Shown piece by piece: positions 27,094 to 36,371 of a DNA stretch of 64,000 nucleotides. The notes beneath the pieces are model-generated. The model was given only the letters and a program-made list of their open reading frames with translations. It was not told the origin of the DNA and did not search any database. Numbering within the stretch: position 1 is the first letter of the stretch; each line of letters begins with the position of its first letter. The DNA lies in the NCBI RefSeq assembly GCF_965118635.1, contig NZ_CBCPHV010000002.1, positions 62,001 through 126,000 of the forward strand. The letters run 5' to 3'. The translations under genes were made by a program, and so were the position numbers. This stretch comes from Empedobacter brevis_A (lineage in GTDB: Bacteria > Bacteroidota > Bacteroidia > Flavobacteriales > Weeksellaceae).

Positions 27094-27703
27094 TTTTAAA
27101 AAAATAATTCTTCTCGTTGTAGCTTTCATTTTTGGCGTGATGATTACATATATTATCATGGACAAATTCAAATCTGAAAGTTATTCCGAACAATCTCATG
27201 TGATTGCGTATCAAATTGAACGAATGAATAAAATGATTGTTGCAGAACAAACATATTCAGATTTATACAATCATACATCAAAGAAATCGTTGCCTGGTTT
27301 AACTGATTTTTTATCGGCAGATAAAAAAGTTACGCTTTTAGTGAAAGCTAAAGCACAAGCAACATACGATTTGAAAAAAATGGATATTGAATTAGATTCG
27401 GTAAATAAAAAAATTATCATCAAATCAATTCCGCCAGTTGAAATCCAAGTATATCCCGATGTTAGTTTTTATGATATGGATCAAAGTGTTTTCAACAAAT
27501 TTAGTAAAGATGATTTGAACGGAATTAAGAAACGTGCTGTACAGCATCTTGAAAAAACGGTCGATCAAACTAAATTAAAAGAAGAAGCGCATCAACAACT
27601 TATTCAAAATCTTGGAGATTTGTATTTTCTGGCCAAAACCTACGGTTGGAAGATAGAGGATAAAACGAGTTACGCTAACGAATTGAATAAATTATACGAT
27701 TAA
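27080..27703 (+). CDS. DUF4230 family membrane-anchored protein
   Basis: 207 residues with one N-terminal membrane span ('IILLVVAFIFGVMITYIIM') and an extracytoplasmic domain. 'LLVKAKAQATYDLKKMDIELDSVNKKIIIKSIPPVEIQVYPDVSFYD' is typical of DUF4230. The start overlaps the end of the thioredoxin-like gene by 14 bases; an alternative ATG lies 6 bases further on. Function unknown. The overlap implies coupled expression with the thioredoxin-like protein, and both act outside the cytoplasm. Confidence 0.8.
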   Translation: MQMNNFKKIILLVVAFIFGVMITYIIMDKFKSESYSEQSHVIAYQIERMNKMIVAEQTYSDLYNHTSKKSLPGLTDFLSADKKVTLLVKAKAQATYDLKKMDIELDSVNKKIIIKSIPPVEIQVYPDVSFYDMDQSVFNKFSKDDLNGIKKRAVQHLEKTVDQTKLKEEAHQQLIQNLGDLYFLAKTYGWKIEDKTSYANELNKLYD

Positions 27704-27712
27704 TAAATAATT

Positions 27713-27744
27713 AAAAACCTGTTCGAAAAGAATAGGTTTTTTTT
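27713..27744 (+). terminator. intrinsic terminator after the DUF4230 gene
   Basis: Stem AAAACCTGTTC / GAATAGGTTTT (one G-T pair) around a GAAAA loop, followed by a T run. Confidence 0.8.
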
Positions 27745-27825
27745 CGCTGGACAAAGAAATGAAATGTTTCTTTTTTTTAGAATTAAAATTGAAAATAGTA
27801 TTTTCGCTTAATATTAAAAATAAAA

Positions 27826-28866
27826 ATGAATTGGCGTAGATTTTTACTTCCATTTTCTGGTTTATATTGGATAGGAACTTCGGTTCGAAATCTGTTCTAT
27901 AATATAGGAATGATGCGTTCTTCATCATTCAATATTCCTATTATCAATGTAGGAAATTTATCTGTTGGTGGAACTGGAAAGTCACCTCATATCATGTATT
28001 TGATTGATTTATTGAAAGACGAAAAATTGGTAAGTACATTGAGTAGAGGATATGGACGAAAAACAAAAGGTTTTTTGATTGCAAATTATTCTTCGAAAGT
28101 ATATGATATTGGTGATGAACCTATGCAGTTTTTTCAACGATTCAAGAACAGAATATTGATTGCAGTTTGCGAAGACAGAGCTTTTGGTGCTCAAAAATTA
28201 ATCGATCATTACAATGCAGAGACGATTTTATTAGATGATGCCTATCAACATCGTTCAGTAAAAGCTGGATTAAATATTCTATTAACAGATTTTAATAATC
28301 CATATTACAAAGATTTTTTATTGCCAGCAGGTGATTTGAGAGAGAGTAGAAGTGGAGTTCGCCGCGCTGATATTATTATTGTAACAAAATGTCCCGATAG
28401 AATTTCGGAAGAAAAACACAAAGAAATTTCGAAAAAGATTAAATTAAAATCACATCAGCAATTATTTTTCTCAAAAATTGTGTATGATAACAAATTGATC
28501 GGAAAATTGGATAATGTTGAGAAATCGACTTGGAAAAATCTGAATGTTATTTTAGTTACAGGAATTGCTAAAACAGCTGGATTAGTGAAGTTTGCTGAAG
28601 AAAATTTTGCAAATGTTTTACATTTAGAATATCCAGATCATCATAATTTTAGTCAATCAGAAATTGAGTATATTTACAAACGATACGAAGATACGGAAGG
28701 TAGAAAACGTTTAGATAAAATAATTATTACAACGGAGAAAGATTATATGCGTTTGATGGAAGAATCCATGATAAAAGACGATTTATATTACATTCCGATT
28801 AGTATCGATATTAACGATAAAGAAAAATTTAATCAAACTATTTTAGAGTATGTTGGAAAGAATTAA
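27826..28866 (+). CDS. lpxK: tetraacyldisaccharide 4'-kinase
   Basis: 346 residues, the usual LpxK length. It phosphorylates the 4' position of the lipid A disaccharide at the inner membrane. Visible: N-terminal amphipathic/hydrophobic anchor, then the P-loop 'VGNLSVGGTGKSPH' near residue 45, 'LSRGYGRKTKGF', 'LLDDAYQHRSVK' and 'TTEKDYMRL' near the end. It is away from the lpxD-lpxC-lpxA cluster at 41.6-44.9 kb, as is usual in this group. Its last 17 bases overlap the start of punA. Confidence 0.95.
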   Translation: MNWRRFLLPFSGLYWIGTSVRNLFYNIGMMRSSSFNIPIINVGNLSVGGTGKSPHIMYLIDLLKDEKLVSTLSRGYGRKTKGFLIANYSSKVYDIGDEPMQFFQRFKNRILIAVCEDRAFGAQKLIDHYNAETILLDDAYQHRSVKAGLNILLTDFNNPYYKDFLLPAGDLRESRSGVRRADIIIVTKCPDRISEEKHKEISKKIKLKSHQQLFFSKIVYDNKLIGKLDNVEKSTWKNLNVILVTGIAKTAGLVKFAEENFANVLHLEYPDHHNFSQSEIEYIYKRYEDTEGRKRLDKIIITTEKDYMRLMEESMIKDDLYYIPISIDINDKEKFNQTILEYVGKN

Positions 28867-29662
28867 TGAGGCTGTAAAGTACATCAATAATTTATTGCCA
28901 GATCAACCAGAATTTGTAATTGTGTTAGGATCTGGATTAGGAAAATTAGAAGACGAAGTAGAAAATAAAGTTGTTATTAGCTACAAAGATATACCAAACT
29001 TTCCTCAAGTTACAGTAGAAGGACACAAAGGTCATTTAGTATACGGAACTATTTTAGGTAAAAAAGTTTTGATGATGGCAGGACGTTTCCATTATTACGA
29101 AGGATATTCGATGGATGAAGTTACTTTCCCAATGCGAGTTTTCAATGGATTAGGAATCAATAAAGTTATCTTATCAAATGCTTCTGGAGGTGTTAACCCA
29201 AATTTCCAAGTTGGAGATATTTTATTGGTAAAAGATCATATCAATATGATGCCAGAGCATCCTTTACGTGGTAAAAATATTGACGAATTAGGTCCTCGTT
29301 TTGTGGATATGTCAAAAGCATATGACAAACAAATGTTGAATGAAGCAGCAGAATTTGCAAAAGCAAATGATATTTTAGTTCATCAAGGAGTTTATGTAGG
29401 ATTACAAGGTCCAACTTTCGAAACGCCATCAGAATATGGAATGGTACGTTTTATAGGCGGAGATTGTGTTGGAATGAGCACTGTTCCCGAAGTTATTGTT
29501 GCGCGCCATATGAATATGCGTGTTTTCTGTTTATCTATTATCACAGATTTAGGTGGACCAGAAATTTCGTTTGATGTTTCGCATGAAGAAGTCTTAAATG
29601 CAGCAAATACAGCAATGCCAAACGTAATAAAAGTCGTAAAAAGCGTAATCGAAAATTGTTAA
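28850..29662 (+). CDS. punA: purine-nucleoside phosphorylase, trimeric type
   Basis: 270 residues, matching the trimeric PNP-I type. It splits inosine or guanosine with phosphate into base and ribose-1-phosphate. Motifs: 'FVIVLGSGLGKLEDEV', 'VEGHKGHLVYG', 'MMAGRFHYYEGYSMDEVTFPMRV', 'LSNASGGVNPNFQVGDILLVKDHINM' and 'GPTFETPSEYGMVRFIGGDCVGMSTVPEVIVARHM'. The ATG overlaps lpxK by 17 bases, so the two are translationally coupled. Confidence 0.95.
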   Translation: MLERINEAVKYINNLLPDQPEFVIVLGSGLGKLEDEVENKVVISYKDIPNFPQVTVEGHKGHLVYGTILGKKVLMMAGRFHYYEGYSMDEVTFPMRVFNGLGINKVILSNASGGVNPNFQVGDILLVKDHINMMPEHPLRGKNIDELGPRFVDMSKAYDKQMLNEAAEFAKANDILVHQGVYVGLQGPTFETPSEYGMVRFIGGDCVGMSTVPEVIVARHMNMRVFCLSIITDLGGPEISFDVSHEEVLNAANTAMPNVIKVVKSVIENC

Positions 29663-29682
29663 TTTTTGATTTAATTATAACA

Positions 29683-29712
29683 TAAAAAACCAACTGAAAA
29701 GTTGGTTTTTTT
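29683..29712. terminator. intrinsic terminator, punA side
   Basis: Hairpin AAAAAACCAACT-GAAA-AGTTGGTTTTTT; the symmetric A/T tracts allow use by the minus-strand gene at 29773 as well. Confidence 0.9.
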
Positions 29713-29772
29713 ATTTCTAAAATCTGTAATCCAAAACAGAATCAATAGATAAGTTTTGGAATGTATGTTTAA

Positions 29773-30207
29773 TTAAATCTCAACTTCTTGTTCAGAATTT
29801 GCACAATTACTATGAACAATATAATCGATTAGTTTCCCATTTTCAAAACACAATAGTACATCTTCTTCATAAATTGAAGTATGCGTCAATTGATTAAATT
29901 GTAATAATTTACCTTGCGATATTTTAATAATTCCAGAATACCAATTAGCAAAAACTTCTTTTTCTTCCGGGAAAAGATAAGAAATATCAACTTCGTTTAA
30001 TTCATCTAAATATCCTTTGAAGTTAATCAAAAATAATTCATCATCTCTCAATTCCCATTTTCCATAATATCCTCTCCAGCAAGTTGGAGAAGGAGGGGTA
30101 AAATAAGGAGGATTTCTTAAATTTTTAAAATAATAATATAAAGGTTGTTCGGCTACAATATATTGTTGGTCGTCAATAGATAAAATTTCTCCTATTTGAG
30201 CAGTCAT
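29773..30207 (-). CDS. conserved hypothetical protein
   Basis: 144 residues, soluble. The centre has 'CWRGYYGKWELRDDELFLINFKGYL' followed by 'FPEEKEVFANWYSGIIKISQGKLLQF', a recurring pattern in a family of small uncharacterised bacterial proteins. No signal, span or catalytic motif. It is a single-gene unit with a promoter element 17 bases upstream. Confidence 0.75.
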   Translation of the reverse strand: MTAQIGEILSIDDQQYIVAEQPLYYYFKNLRNPPYFTPPSPTCWRGYYGKWELRDDELFLINFKGYLDELNEVDISYLFPEEKEVFANWYSGIIKISQGKLLQFNQLTHTSIYEEDVLLCFENGKLIDYIVHSNCANSEQEVEI

Positions 30208-30224
30208 TTTCTTATGATTTTATC

Positions 30225-30232
30225 CAAATGTA
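30225..30232 (-). promoter_or_regulatory. -7 promoter element (TACATTTG)
   Basis: Perfect TAnnTTTG on the minus strand, 17 bases before the ATG at 30207. Confidence 0.5.
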
Positions 30233-30356
30233 AAATAGCAAAATGAATAAATAAAAAATCAAACACGCTATTTTATCAAAATGATAAAGATTGACCGACT
30301 AAAATAAATAATTGAAATTTATCTTGTCTTTATATAATAAAATGTATAATTATTAT

Positions 30357-31298
30357 CTATTCTAAGGTAATTCTTTCACCTTGTTTCGGAAAAATATAAT
30401 TAATTTTATAAGGATTATTTTTTAGTAATTCTTCTTTAATTTTTTCCTCATTATTACCTTTCGGTTTTATATGAGTAACAATAATTGTTAATCCTTTCAA
30501 TTTATTTTTACCTGCTTGTTTTGCTAGTTCGCCCAATTCTTCATTAATTAATTTAGGCGTTAAATGGCCAAATAATAGTTTCTCTGGTTGAGAATTAGGA
30601 AAAGAAACTTCTAACATCAATGTTTTTAATTTTCCTGATTTAATTTTTGGCGCAATAGCTTTCCAAATCGTTCCTAAATTTTTTGTTTCTTCAATTCTAT
30701 CTGCCCCAGTATCTCCGAAATAAAGAACAGCATTCGAACCATTTTCAACCAAAATAGCAGAACTTTTTAAAGGATTTACATGGCTCAATTCATAAATTGT
30801 TCCAGTGAAATTAGTTCCTTCTATTGTAAAAGGAGTTCCTATTTCTGGATATTTGTAGTAATATTTGTTTAAAATTGGAGATTCGCCTTCGTTAGCAAAA
30901 TTTGCCCAAGCATCATTTGTAAAATATTTATTTTTTAAAACAGAAATAGTTTCAGAAATTCCATAAATCGGTTTACTAGAATCTTCTGGAGAATTGATAA
31001 TCATTCCAGAAAGATGATCCAAATGTCCATGCGAAATAAAATATCCTTTTATATAATCTCTTAATATTTTGTTTGAATCTTCACTAAAAGTTTCATTTTC
31101 TATTGCCTTATTTATTCCTGAATAAACTGTTCCAGCATCCAAAGCCAAATAATTATTTGTATTTTCTTCTCCTATTAAATAAGAAGAAAGGTTACTTTCA
31201 TTGCTGCCTCCATAAACGCCAAGTGGAACAATCTGAATATTTTGCGCAAAAGCAATTGTTGAAATTGTAAAACCAATAGATAATAGATATTTTTTCAT
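30357..31298 (-). CDS. secreted class II 3',5'-cyclic-nucleotide phosphodiesterase (CpdP-like)
   Basis: 313 residues from the ATG at 31298; an upstream TTG at 31325 is rejected because the signal peptide begins at the ATG ('YLLSIGFTISTIAFAQ'). The metal motif 'YFISHGHLDHLSGMIINSPEDSSKPIYG' is the class II PDE signature (HxHLDH). 'AILVENGSNAVLYFGDTGAD', 'LMLEVSFPNSQPEKLLFGHLTPKL' and 'TIIVTHIKP' supply the other metallo-beta-lactamase-fold ligands. It hydrolyses cyclic nucleotides in the periplasm or outside, probably to scavenge them. Divergent from the S9 peptidase. Confidence 0.88.
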   Translation of the reverse strand: MKKYLLSIGFTISTIAFAQNIQIVPLGVYGGSNESNLSSYLIGEENTNNYLALDAGTVYSGINKAIENETFSEDSNKILRDYIKGYFISHGHLDHLSGMIINSPEDSSKPIYGISETISVLKNKYFTNDAWANFANEGESPILNKYYYKYPEIGTPFTIEGTNFTGTIYELSHVNPLKSSAILVENGSNAVLYFGDTGADRIEETKNLGTIWKAIAPKIKSGKLKTLMLEVSFPNSQPEKLLFGHLTPKLINEELGELAKQAGKNKLKGLTIIVTHIKPKGNNEEKIKEELLKNNPYKINYIFPKQGERITLE

Positions 31299-31314
31299 AA
31301 TGAGACTATTTTTA

Positions 31315-31322
31315 CAAAAATA
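31315..31322 (-). promoter_or_regulatory. -7 promoter element (TATTTTTG)
   Basis: Perfect TAnnTTTG on the minus strand, 16 bases before the ATG at 31298. A second match (TAGTTTTG) lies at 31338-31345. Confidence 0.5.
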
Positions 31323-31420
31323 CAATTCAAACGATTACAAAACTAAATTATCTTAAATACTTTGTAGAAACTTTAGTATTTTCACATTTCAAAAAAAATT
31401 AACGCATAAAATCACTTAGA

Positions 31421-34297
31421 ATGAAATCGAAATTATCTACTAATAGATTGAAAAATTATGCAAATCAACTCATCACAAAAAAAGCAATGTGCGCTGCTGC
31501 AATTACTTTATTGGCAATGAATGTTGATGCGCAAAAGAAGCCGCTAGATTTGACTGTTTTTGATGAATGGCAATCGATCGGAATGAAAGAATTATCAAAT
31601 AACGGTTCGTGGGTTGCTTATCAAGTAAATGCACAAGAAAGTGATAATACATTGAACTTTTTTGGTTTGAAAACAGATAAAAACTTAAGTTTTCATCGTG
31701 GTGAACAAAATGTTTTTACAGCAGATTCTAAATTTGCCATTTTCAAAATTCGTCCTTTTTACAAGGATTTGAAATTGGTTCGAATCAAAAAGAAAAAAGA
31801 AAATGAAATAGCAAAAGATTCAATCGGAATTTTAAATCTTGCAACAAATCAAGTTGAAAAATTACCGAATATAAAATCTTTCAAAACGCCTAAAAAAGGA
31901 GGTTCGCTTTTGGCTTATTTATTAGAAAAAGAAGAAGCGAAAACAGATAAGAAAGAAAAGTCAGATTCTATAAAAGCAAAAGATAAACCAGCAAAATCAT
32001 CAGGAAAAGATAAGAAGGATATTCCATTAGAATTGGTTTTGAGAAACTTGATTTCTGGTCAAAAAAAATCATTCAAAAATGTAATGAATTATGAGTTTAG
32101 TGAAAATGGCAAACAATTAATTTATTCGACAAAACAAGAGAAAAAAGATAGTTTAGATAAAACTAAATATGGCGTTTTCTTGGTAAATACAGCAACTTTT
32201 GCGCAAAAACAATTGGTTGATACAATTGGCGATTTCAAACAATTTGCATTTGATGAATTAGCGAACAAAGTGGCTTTTGTAGGAACTACGGACGAAGATA
32301 AAAAAGAGAATAAAACATATTTTTTATATTATACATCGACAAATAATCCGCAACAAATCAAAAAATCTGAATTATTAGGATTAAAAAAAGATTGGCAAGT
32401 TTCAGAAAATCGTCAACCAAAATTTAGTAAAGATGGCAATTCTTTATTCATTGGTTTAATGCCGAAATTAGCCGAAAAAGATACAACTTTGATTGGTGAT
32501 GATTATGCAAAAGTTGATATTTGGAGCTACAAAGATGAATTTATTCAACCACAGCAATTAAAAAATCTTGAGCGTGAAAAAAAGCGTTCATATTTATCTG
32601 CAATTGATTTATTGAATCCTCAAAAAGTAACGCAATTAGCAGATTTGGATATGAATCAAGTTGAAATTCTGAACGAAGGAAATTCAAACTATGCTTTAGG
32701 AATTTCTGATAATGCATACAGATTGATTTCTAATTGGGATTATACAGGACGTAGAGATTATTATATCGTAAACGTAAAAACGGGAGAACGTGAATTATTT
32801 GCAAAAGCTTTGGCTGGAAAAGTTGAAATATCTCCTAACGGAAAATTTGCAATTTTTTATAATGCAGAAAATGGTTTGTGGTCGAGTTATAATATAGAAA
32901 CAAAAGAAACAAAAGTTCTGAATAAGAAGCTAAAAGTAAAATTCTTTGACGAAGAAAATGATTCGCCAACTTTAGCAGAAGAATACGGAATTGCTTATTT
33001 TACAGATAATGATGAAACCGTATTAATAAAAGATCGTTATGACATTTGGGAATTTGATTTGGTTGGAAATCGTCGTCCTGAAAATATGACAAATGGTTTT
33101 GGAAGAAAAAATAAAATTACATTTGATATCAATAAATTGAATGATGATATTAAAACTCTTAATCGTGATCATTTAGTTTATTTAGGAGCTTTTAATAATC
33201 AAAATAAACAATCTGGTGTTTATCAAACAATTATTTCAAAAGCTAAAAATCCAACCGAAGTAGTGATGTCAAATACTTGGGGAACGCAAAAAATGACGAA
33301 AGCATTGAATGCAGATGAATTTATTTATACAAAAGAATCTTTCCAGGATTCGCCAGATGTTTATGTTTCAACGAATTTTAAAGATGAGAAAAAGATTTCG
33401 GCAATCAATCCTCAACAAAAAGATTATTTGTGGGGAAAAGGTGAATTGGTAACTTGGAAAACATATTCAGGGAAAGACGCAACAGGAGTTGTTTATAAAC
33501 CAGAGAATTTTGATCCAAATAAAAAGTATCCAATGATTGTTTATTTCTACGAAAAACTTTCGGATAATTTGAATCGTTATCAAGCTCCTGCGCCAACGCC
33601 TTCTCGTATCAATCATACCTATTTCGTAAGTAACGATTACATTATATTTACACCAGATATTTCTTATACAATAGGTCATCCTGGGAAATCTGCTGAAGAT
33701 TATATCAATTCTGGAGTAGAAGCGTTAAAGAAAAATAACTGGATAAATGGAAATAAAATAGCAATACAAGGACAGAGTTGGGGAGGATATCAAGTCGCGC
33801 ATTTGATTACTACAACAAATATGTATGCTGCTGCTTGGACAGGAGCGCCTGTTGTAAATATGACTTCTGCTTATGGAGGAATTCGTTGGGGAACAGGTAT
33901 GAGCCGACAATTTCAATATGAACAAACACAAAGTAGAATTGGTAAAACATTATGGGAAGCGCCAGAATTATATATCGAAAATTCACCTTTGTTTAACATG
34001 CCAAAAGTGACAACGCCAGTTGTAATTATGCATAATGATATGGATGGAGCGGTGCCATGGTATCAGGGAATTGAAATGTTTATGGCTTTACGTCGTTTAC
34101 AAAAACCAGTTTGGATGTTGAATTATAATGGCGATGATCATAATTTAATAAAACGTGCAAATAAAAATGACATTCAGCAACGACAAGTTCAATTTTTTGA
34201 TCATTATTTAAAAGATAAACCTGCACCAAAGTGGATGACAGAAGGAGTTCCTGCAATTTCGAAAGGAATAGATTGGGGTTTCGAGCTTGAAAAATAA
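31421..34297 (+). CDS. S9 family (prolyl oligopeptidase-type) secreted peptidase
   Basis: 958 residues with an N-terminal signal ('MCAAAITLLAMNVDAQ'). A beta-propeller region spans about 35-650, with a Lys-rich insertion near 185-200. The alpha/beta hydrolase domain follows with the nucleophile 'IQGQSWGGYQ' (Ser near 785), 'VIMHNDMDGAVPW' (Asp) and 'NGDDHNLIKR' (His). Members cleave short peptides, usually after proline or as dipeptidyl peptidases; this one most likely works in the periplasm. Single gene, ended by a terminator. Confidence 0.92.
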   Translation: MKSKLSTNRLKNYANQLITKKAMCAAAITLLAMNVDAQKKPLDLTVFDEWQSIGMKELSNNGSWVAYQVNAQESDNTLNFFGLKTDKNLSFHRGEQNVFTADSKFAIFKIRPFYKDLKLVRIKKKKENEIAKDSIGILNLATNQVEKLPNIKSFKTPKKGGSLLAYLLEKEEAKTDKKEKSDSIKAKDKPAKSSGKDKKDIPLELVLRNLISGQKKSFKNVMNYEFSENGKQLIYSTKQEKKDSLDKTKYGVFLVNTATFAQKQLVDTIGDFKQFAFDELANKVAFVGTTDEDKKENKTYFLYYTSTNNPQQIKKSELLGLKKDWQVSENRQPKFSKDGNSLFIGLMPKLAEKDTTLIGDDYAKVDIWSYKDEFIQPQQLKNLEREKKRSYLSAIDLLNPQKVTQLADLDMNQVEILNEGNSNYALGISDNAYRLISNWDYTGRRDYYIVNVKTGERELFAKALAGKVEISPNGKFAIFYNAENGLWSSYNIETKETKVLNKKLKVKFFDEENDSPTLAEEYGIAYFTDNDETVLIKDRYDIWEFDLVGNRRPENMTNGFGRKNKITFDINKLNDDIKTLNRDHLVYLGAFNNQNKQSGVYQTIISKAKNPTEVVMSNTWGTQKMTKALNADEFIYTKESFQDSPDVYVSTNFKDEKKISAINPQQKDYLWGKGELVTWKTYSGKDATGVVYKPENFDPNKKYPMIVYFYEKLSDNLNRYQAPAPTPSRINHTYFVSNDYIIFTPDISYTIGHPGKSAEDYINSGVEALKKNNWINGNKIAIQGQSWGGYQVAHLITTTNMYAAAWTGAPVVNMTSAYGGIRWGTGMSRQFQYEQTQSRIGKTLWEAPELYIENSPLFNMPKVTTPVVIMHNDMDGAVPWYQGIEMFMALRRLQKPVWMLNYNGDDHNLIKRANKNDIQQRQVQFFDHYLKDKPAPKWMTEGVPAISKGIDWGFELEK

Positions 34298-34310
34298 CGA
34301 GATAAAATAG

Positions 34311-34338
34311 AAAAAGCGATCAATTTGATCGCTTTTTT
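34311..34338 (+). terminator. intrinsic terminator after the S9 peptidase
   Basis: Hairpin AAAAAGCGATCAA / TTTGATCGCTTTTTT. Confidence 0.9.
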
Positions 34339-34442
34339 AGTTAAAAGATTATCTTACAATACAATTATATTGTTAAATTTACAATTATCTTGAAAATAGC
34401 TTCTTGAAAAAGTTTTAATTAAAAGATTTAATTTCGCTGAAT

Positions 34443-34973
34443 ATGAATACAAATAATAGACAAATTGTTTATATCCATGGACTAAATGGCTCTGCTAATT
34501 CGAATAAGTTTAAATCTATTTTAAAAATTTATCCTTCTGCAATCTGTGTCGAATGGAAAGTAGAAGATAATATTTTTGATATTCTAATTGAAACTTACGA
34601 ACATTTAAAAGGAAAAATAGACGATTTGACAATTGTAGGAAGTTCTACAGGAGGAAATTTTGGTTGGCAATTGCAACAAAAATTAAAGGAAAATGGAAAA
34701 TCTAGCGAATTGATATTATTAAATCCTTTGGTTGATATTTCAGTTAAATTAGATAATGATTTTCCTGAAAATCTATTACAATATTTAGTTGACATGAATC
34801 GTTTTGAGAACACCAAAGTTTTTCTTTCTGTAAATGACGAAGTTTTAGATTTTATAAAATTAAAAACCTTTTTCGAAATCCAACAAAATATATTTCCGCA
34901 ACAAATAGAAGTTATTGAAATAGATGATGATCATCGTATTCATAATTTCGACTCATTGTTAACGTTAATTTAA
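34443..34973 (+). CDS. YqiA/YcfP-type alpha/beta-hydrolase (esterase)
   Basis: 176 residues, the small size of the UPF0227/YqiA esterase family. It opens with 'IVYIHGLNGSANSNKFKSIL' (oxyanion-hole region), has the nucleophile elbow 'TIVGSSTGGNFGWQL' with Ser, and ends near 'DDDHRIHNFDSLL' with the likely catalytic His. A near-consensus promoter element TAATTTCG (34429-34436) ends 6 bases before the ATG, so the mRNA may be leaderless. Substrate unknown. Confidence 0.85.
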   Translation: MNTNNRQIVYIHGLNGSANSNKFKSILKIYPSAICVEWKVEDNIFDILIETYEHLKGKIDDLTIVGSSTGGNFGWQLQQKLKENGKSSELILLNPLVDISVKLDNDFPENLLQYLVDMNRFENTKVFLSVNDEVLDFIKLKTFFEIQQNIFPQQIEVIEIDDDHRIHNFDSLLTLI

Positions 34974-35040
34974 TTCACGCTTTACAATTACTTAATTTTA
35001 TAAACTGCATTTTTGCACACGAATCAAGAAACAAACAAAC

Positions 35041-36276
35041 ATGAGAAAAGTTTTAACTTTAGTACTTACTGTATTTTCAATTAGTTCGTATGCTCAAGTT
35101 AAAGATTCTACAGAATCGAAAAAGAAAACTGTACAAGAATTTAAGAATATGATGTCGCCATATTATAATTATGGTAACGGATTAGGAATTACTTCTCCAG
35201 ATAGTCTTTATCAGGTAAACATCAGATTTCGTATGCAAAATCGAATTAGTTATAACCATAATGAAGGTGAAGAAGATAATATTGATGGACAAATTCGTCG
35301 TCTAAGATTACGTTTTGATGGATATATTGGAGATCCGAAATTTGGTTATTCAATGCAATTATCTTTTGCAGCTGGTGATGTAGGAAGAGCAGAAGAGGGG
35401 AAGAATACAAATATTATTCGTGATGCGATGATTTTCTATTATCCAAACAAACATTGGAGTTTAGGATTTGGGCAAACAAAACTTCCAGGAAATAGACAAC
35501 GTGTTAATTCATCCGGAGCGTTACAATTAACAGATCGCTCTATAAATAATGCAAGTTTTAACATTGATCGAGATTTTGGTTTTCAAGCTTTGTATAATAA
35601 AAGAAATCAAGACAAATTTTCTTATATTTTGAGAGTAGCAATCTCAACTGGAGAAGGTCGAAATTGGACAAATTTTAAAGATACAGGTTTAGCATATACA
35701 GGAAAAATAGAATTATTTCCACTTGGAGAATTTACGAAAGGAGGAAGTAACTATGAAGGTGATTTAGCACATGAACTAACACCAAAGTTGATGCTTTCTG
35801 GTGCATATAGTTACAATGATAGAGCGCATAGAACAGCAGGAATGTTGGGGGACGATATTGCTGGGGGAGGAACCGCAAATATTAGATCTCTTTTTCTTGA
35901 TGCAATGTTGAAATATAGAGGATGGAATTTAATGTATTCTTATATGAGTCGTAATTCGGACAAAGTGTTATTTCATAACTCTTCCGATGTTTCAGATTTT
36001 AATTATATCTACAACGGGCATGGTATGGATTTTCAAGGTTCATATACTTTTCCAAAGGATTGGGAAGTAATTGGCCGTTATTCTCTTCAAAATGTAGATA
36101 AAGATATTTTTGAGTTTACTCCAAATACAAACCAATATTCTCTAGGATTAACAAAATATATTTGGGAGCATGCTTTCAAACTACAAGCGGAGTTTACTTA
36201 CGAACAAGAAAAATTTTATAATCTAGAAAAGAAAAACAATTGGTATGCGCGTTTCCAGATAGAAATCGGAATCTAA
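35041..36276 (+). CDS. outer-membrane porin of the phosphate-selective (OprP/O) type
   Basis: 411 residues with a signal peptide ('VLTLVLTVFSISSYAQ'). The mature part has 'YQVNIRFRMQNRISYN', 'RRLRLRFDGYIGDPKFGYSMQLSFAAGD', 'MIFYYPNKHWSLGFGQTKLPGNRQRVNSSGALQLTDRS', all typical of porin O/P barrels. It ends 'WYARFQIEIGI'. It lets anions such as phosphate or polyphosphate through the outer membrane in characterised relatives; substrate here is not shown by sequence. Confidence 0.85.
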   Translation: MRKVLTLVLTVFSISSYAQVKDSTESKKKTVQEFKNMMSPYYNYGNGLGITSPDSLYQVNIRFRMQNRISYNHNEGEEDNIDGQIRRLRLRFDGYIGDPKFGYSMQLSFAAGDVGRAEEGKNTNIIRDAMIFYYPNKHWSLGFGQTKLPGNRQRVNSSGALQLTDRSINNASFNIDRDFGFQALYNKRNQDKFSYILRVAISTGEGRNWTNFKDTGLAYTGKIELFPLGEFTKGGSNYEGDLAHELTPKLMLSGAYSYNDRAHRTAGMLGDDIAGGGTANIRSLFLDAMLKYRGWNLMYSYMSRNSDKVLFHNSSDVSDFNYIYNGHGMDFQGSYTFPKDWEVIGRYSLQNVDKDIFEFTPNTNQYSLGLTKYIWEHAFKLQAEFTYEQEKFYNLEKKNNWYARFQIEIGI

Positions 36277-36345
36277 GTATTAAGTATATAGTTGTAAATT
36301 AAATATTTTACAACTAAATAAGGTTTTATATTTAATAAAATTTTA

Positions 36346-36353
36346 TAAATTTG
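36346..36353 (+). promoter_or_regulatory. -7 promoter element (TAAATTTG) of the 45-residue protein gene
   Basis: Perfect TAnnTTTG, 18 bases before the ATG at 36372. Confidence 0.5.
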
Positions 36354-36371
36354 TATTTCAAATATCAACCT

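Noticed and set aside
11491..31298. A Pycsar-type system formed by the HD-PycTM protein and the cyclic-nucleotide phosphodiesterase
   Set aside because: They are about 18 kb apart, in different units, and the phosphodiesterase is exported.
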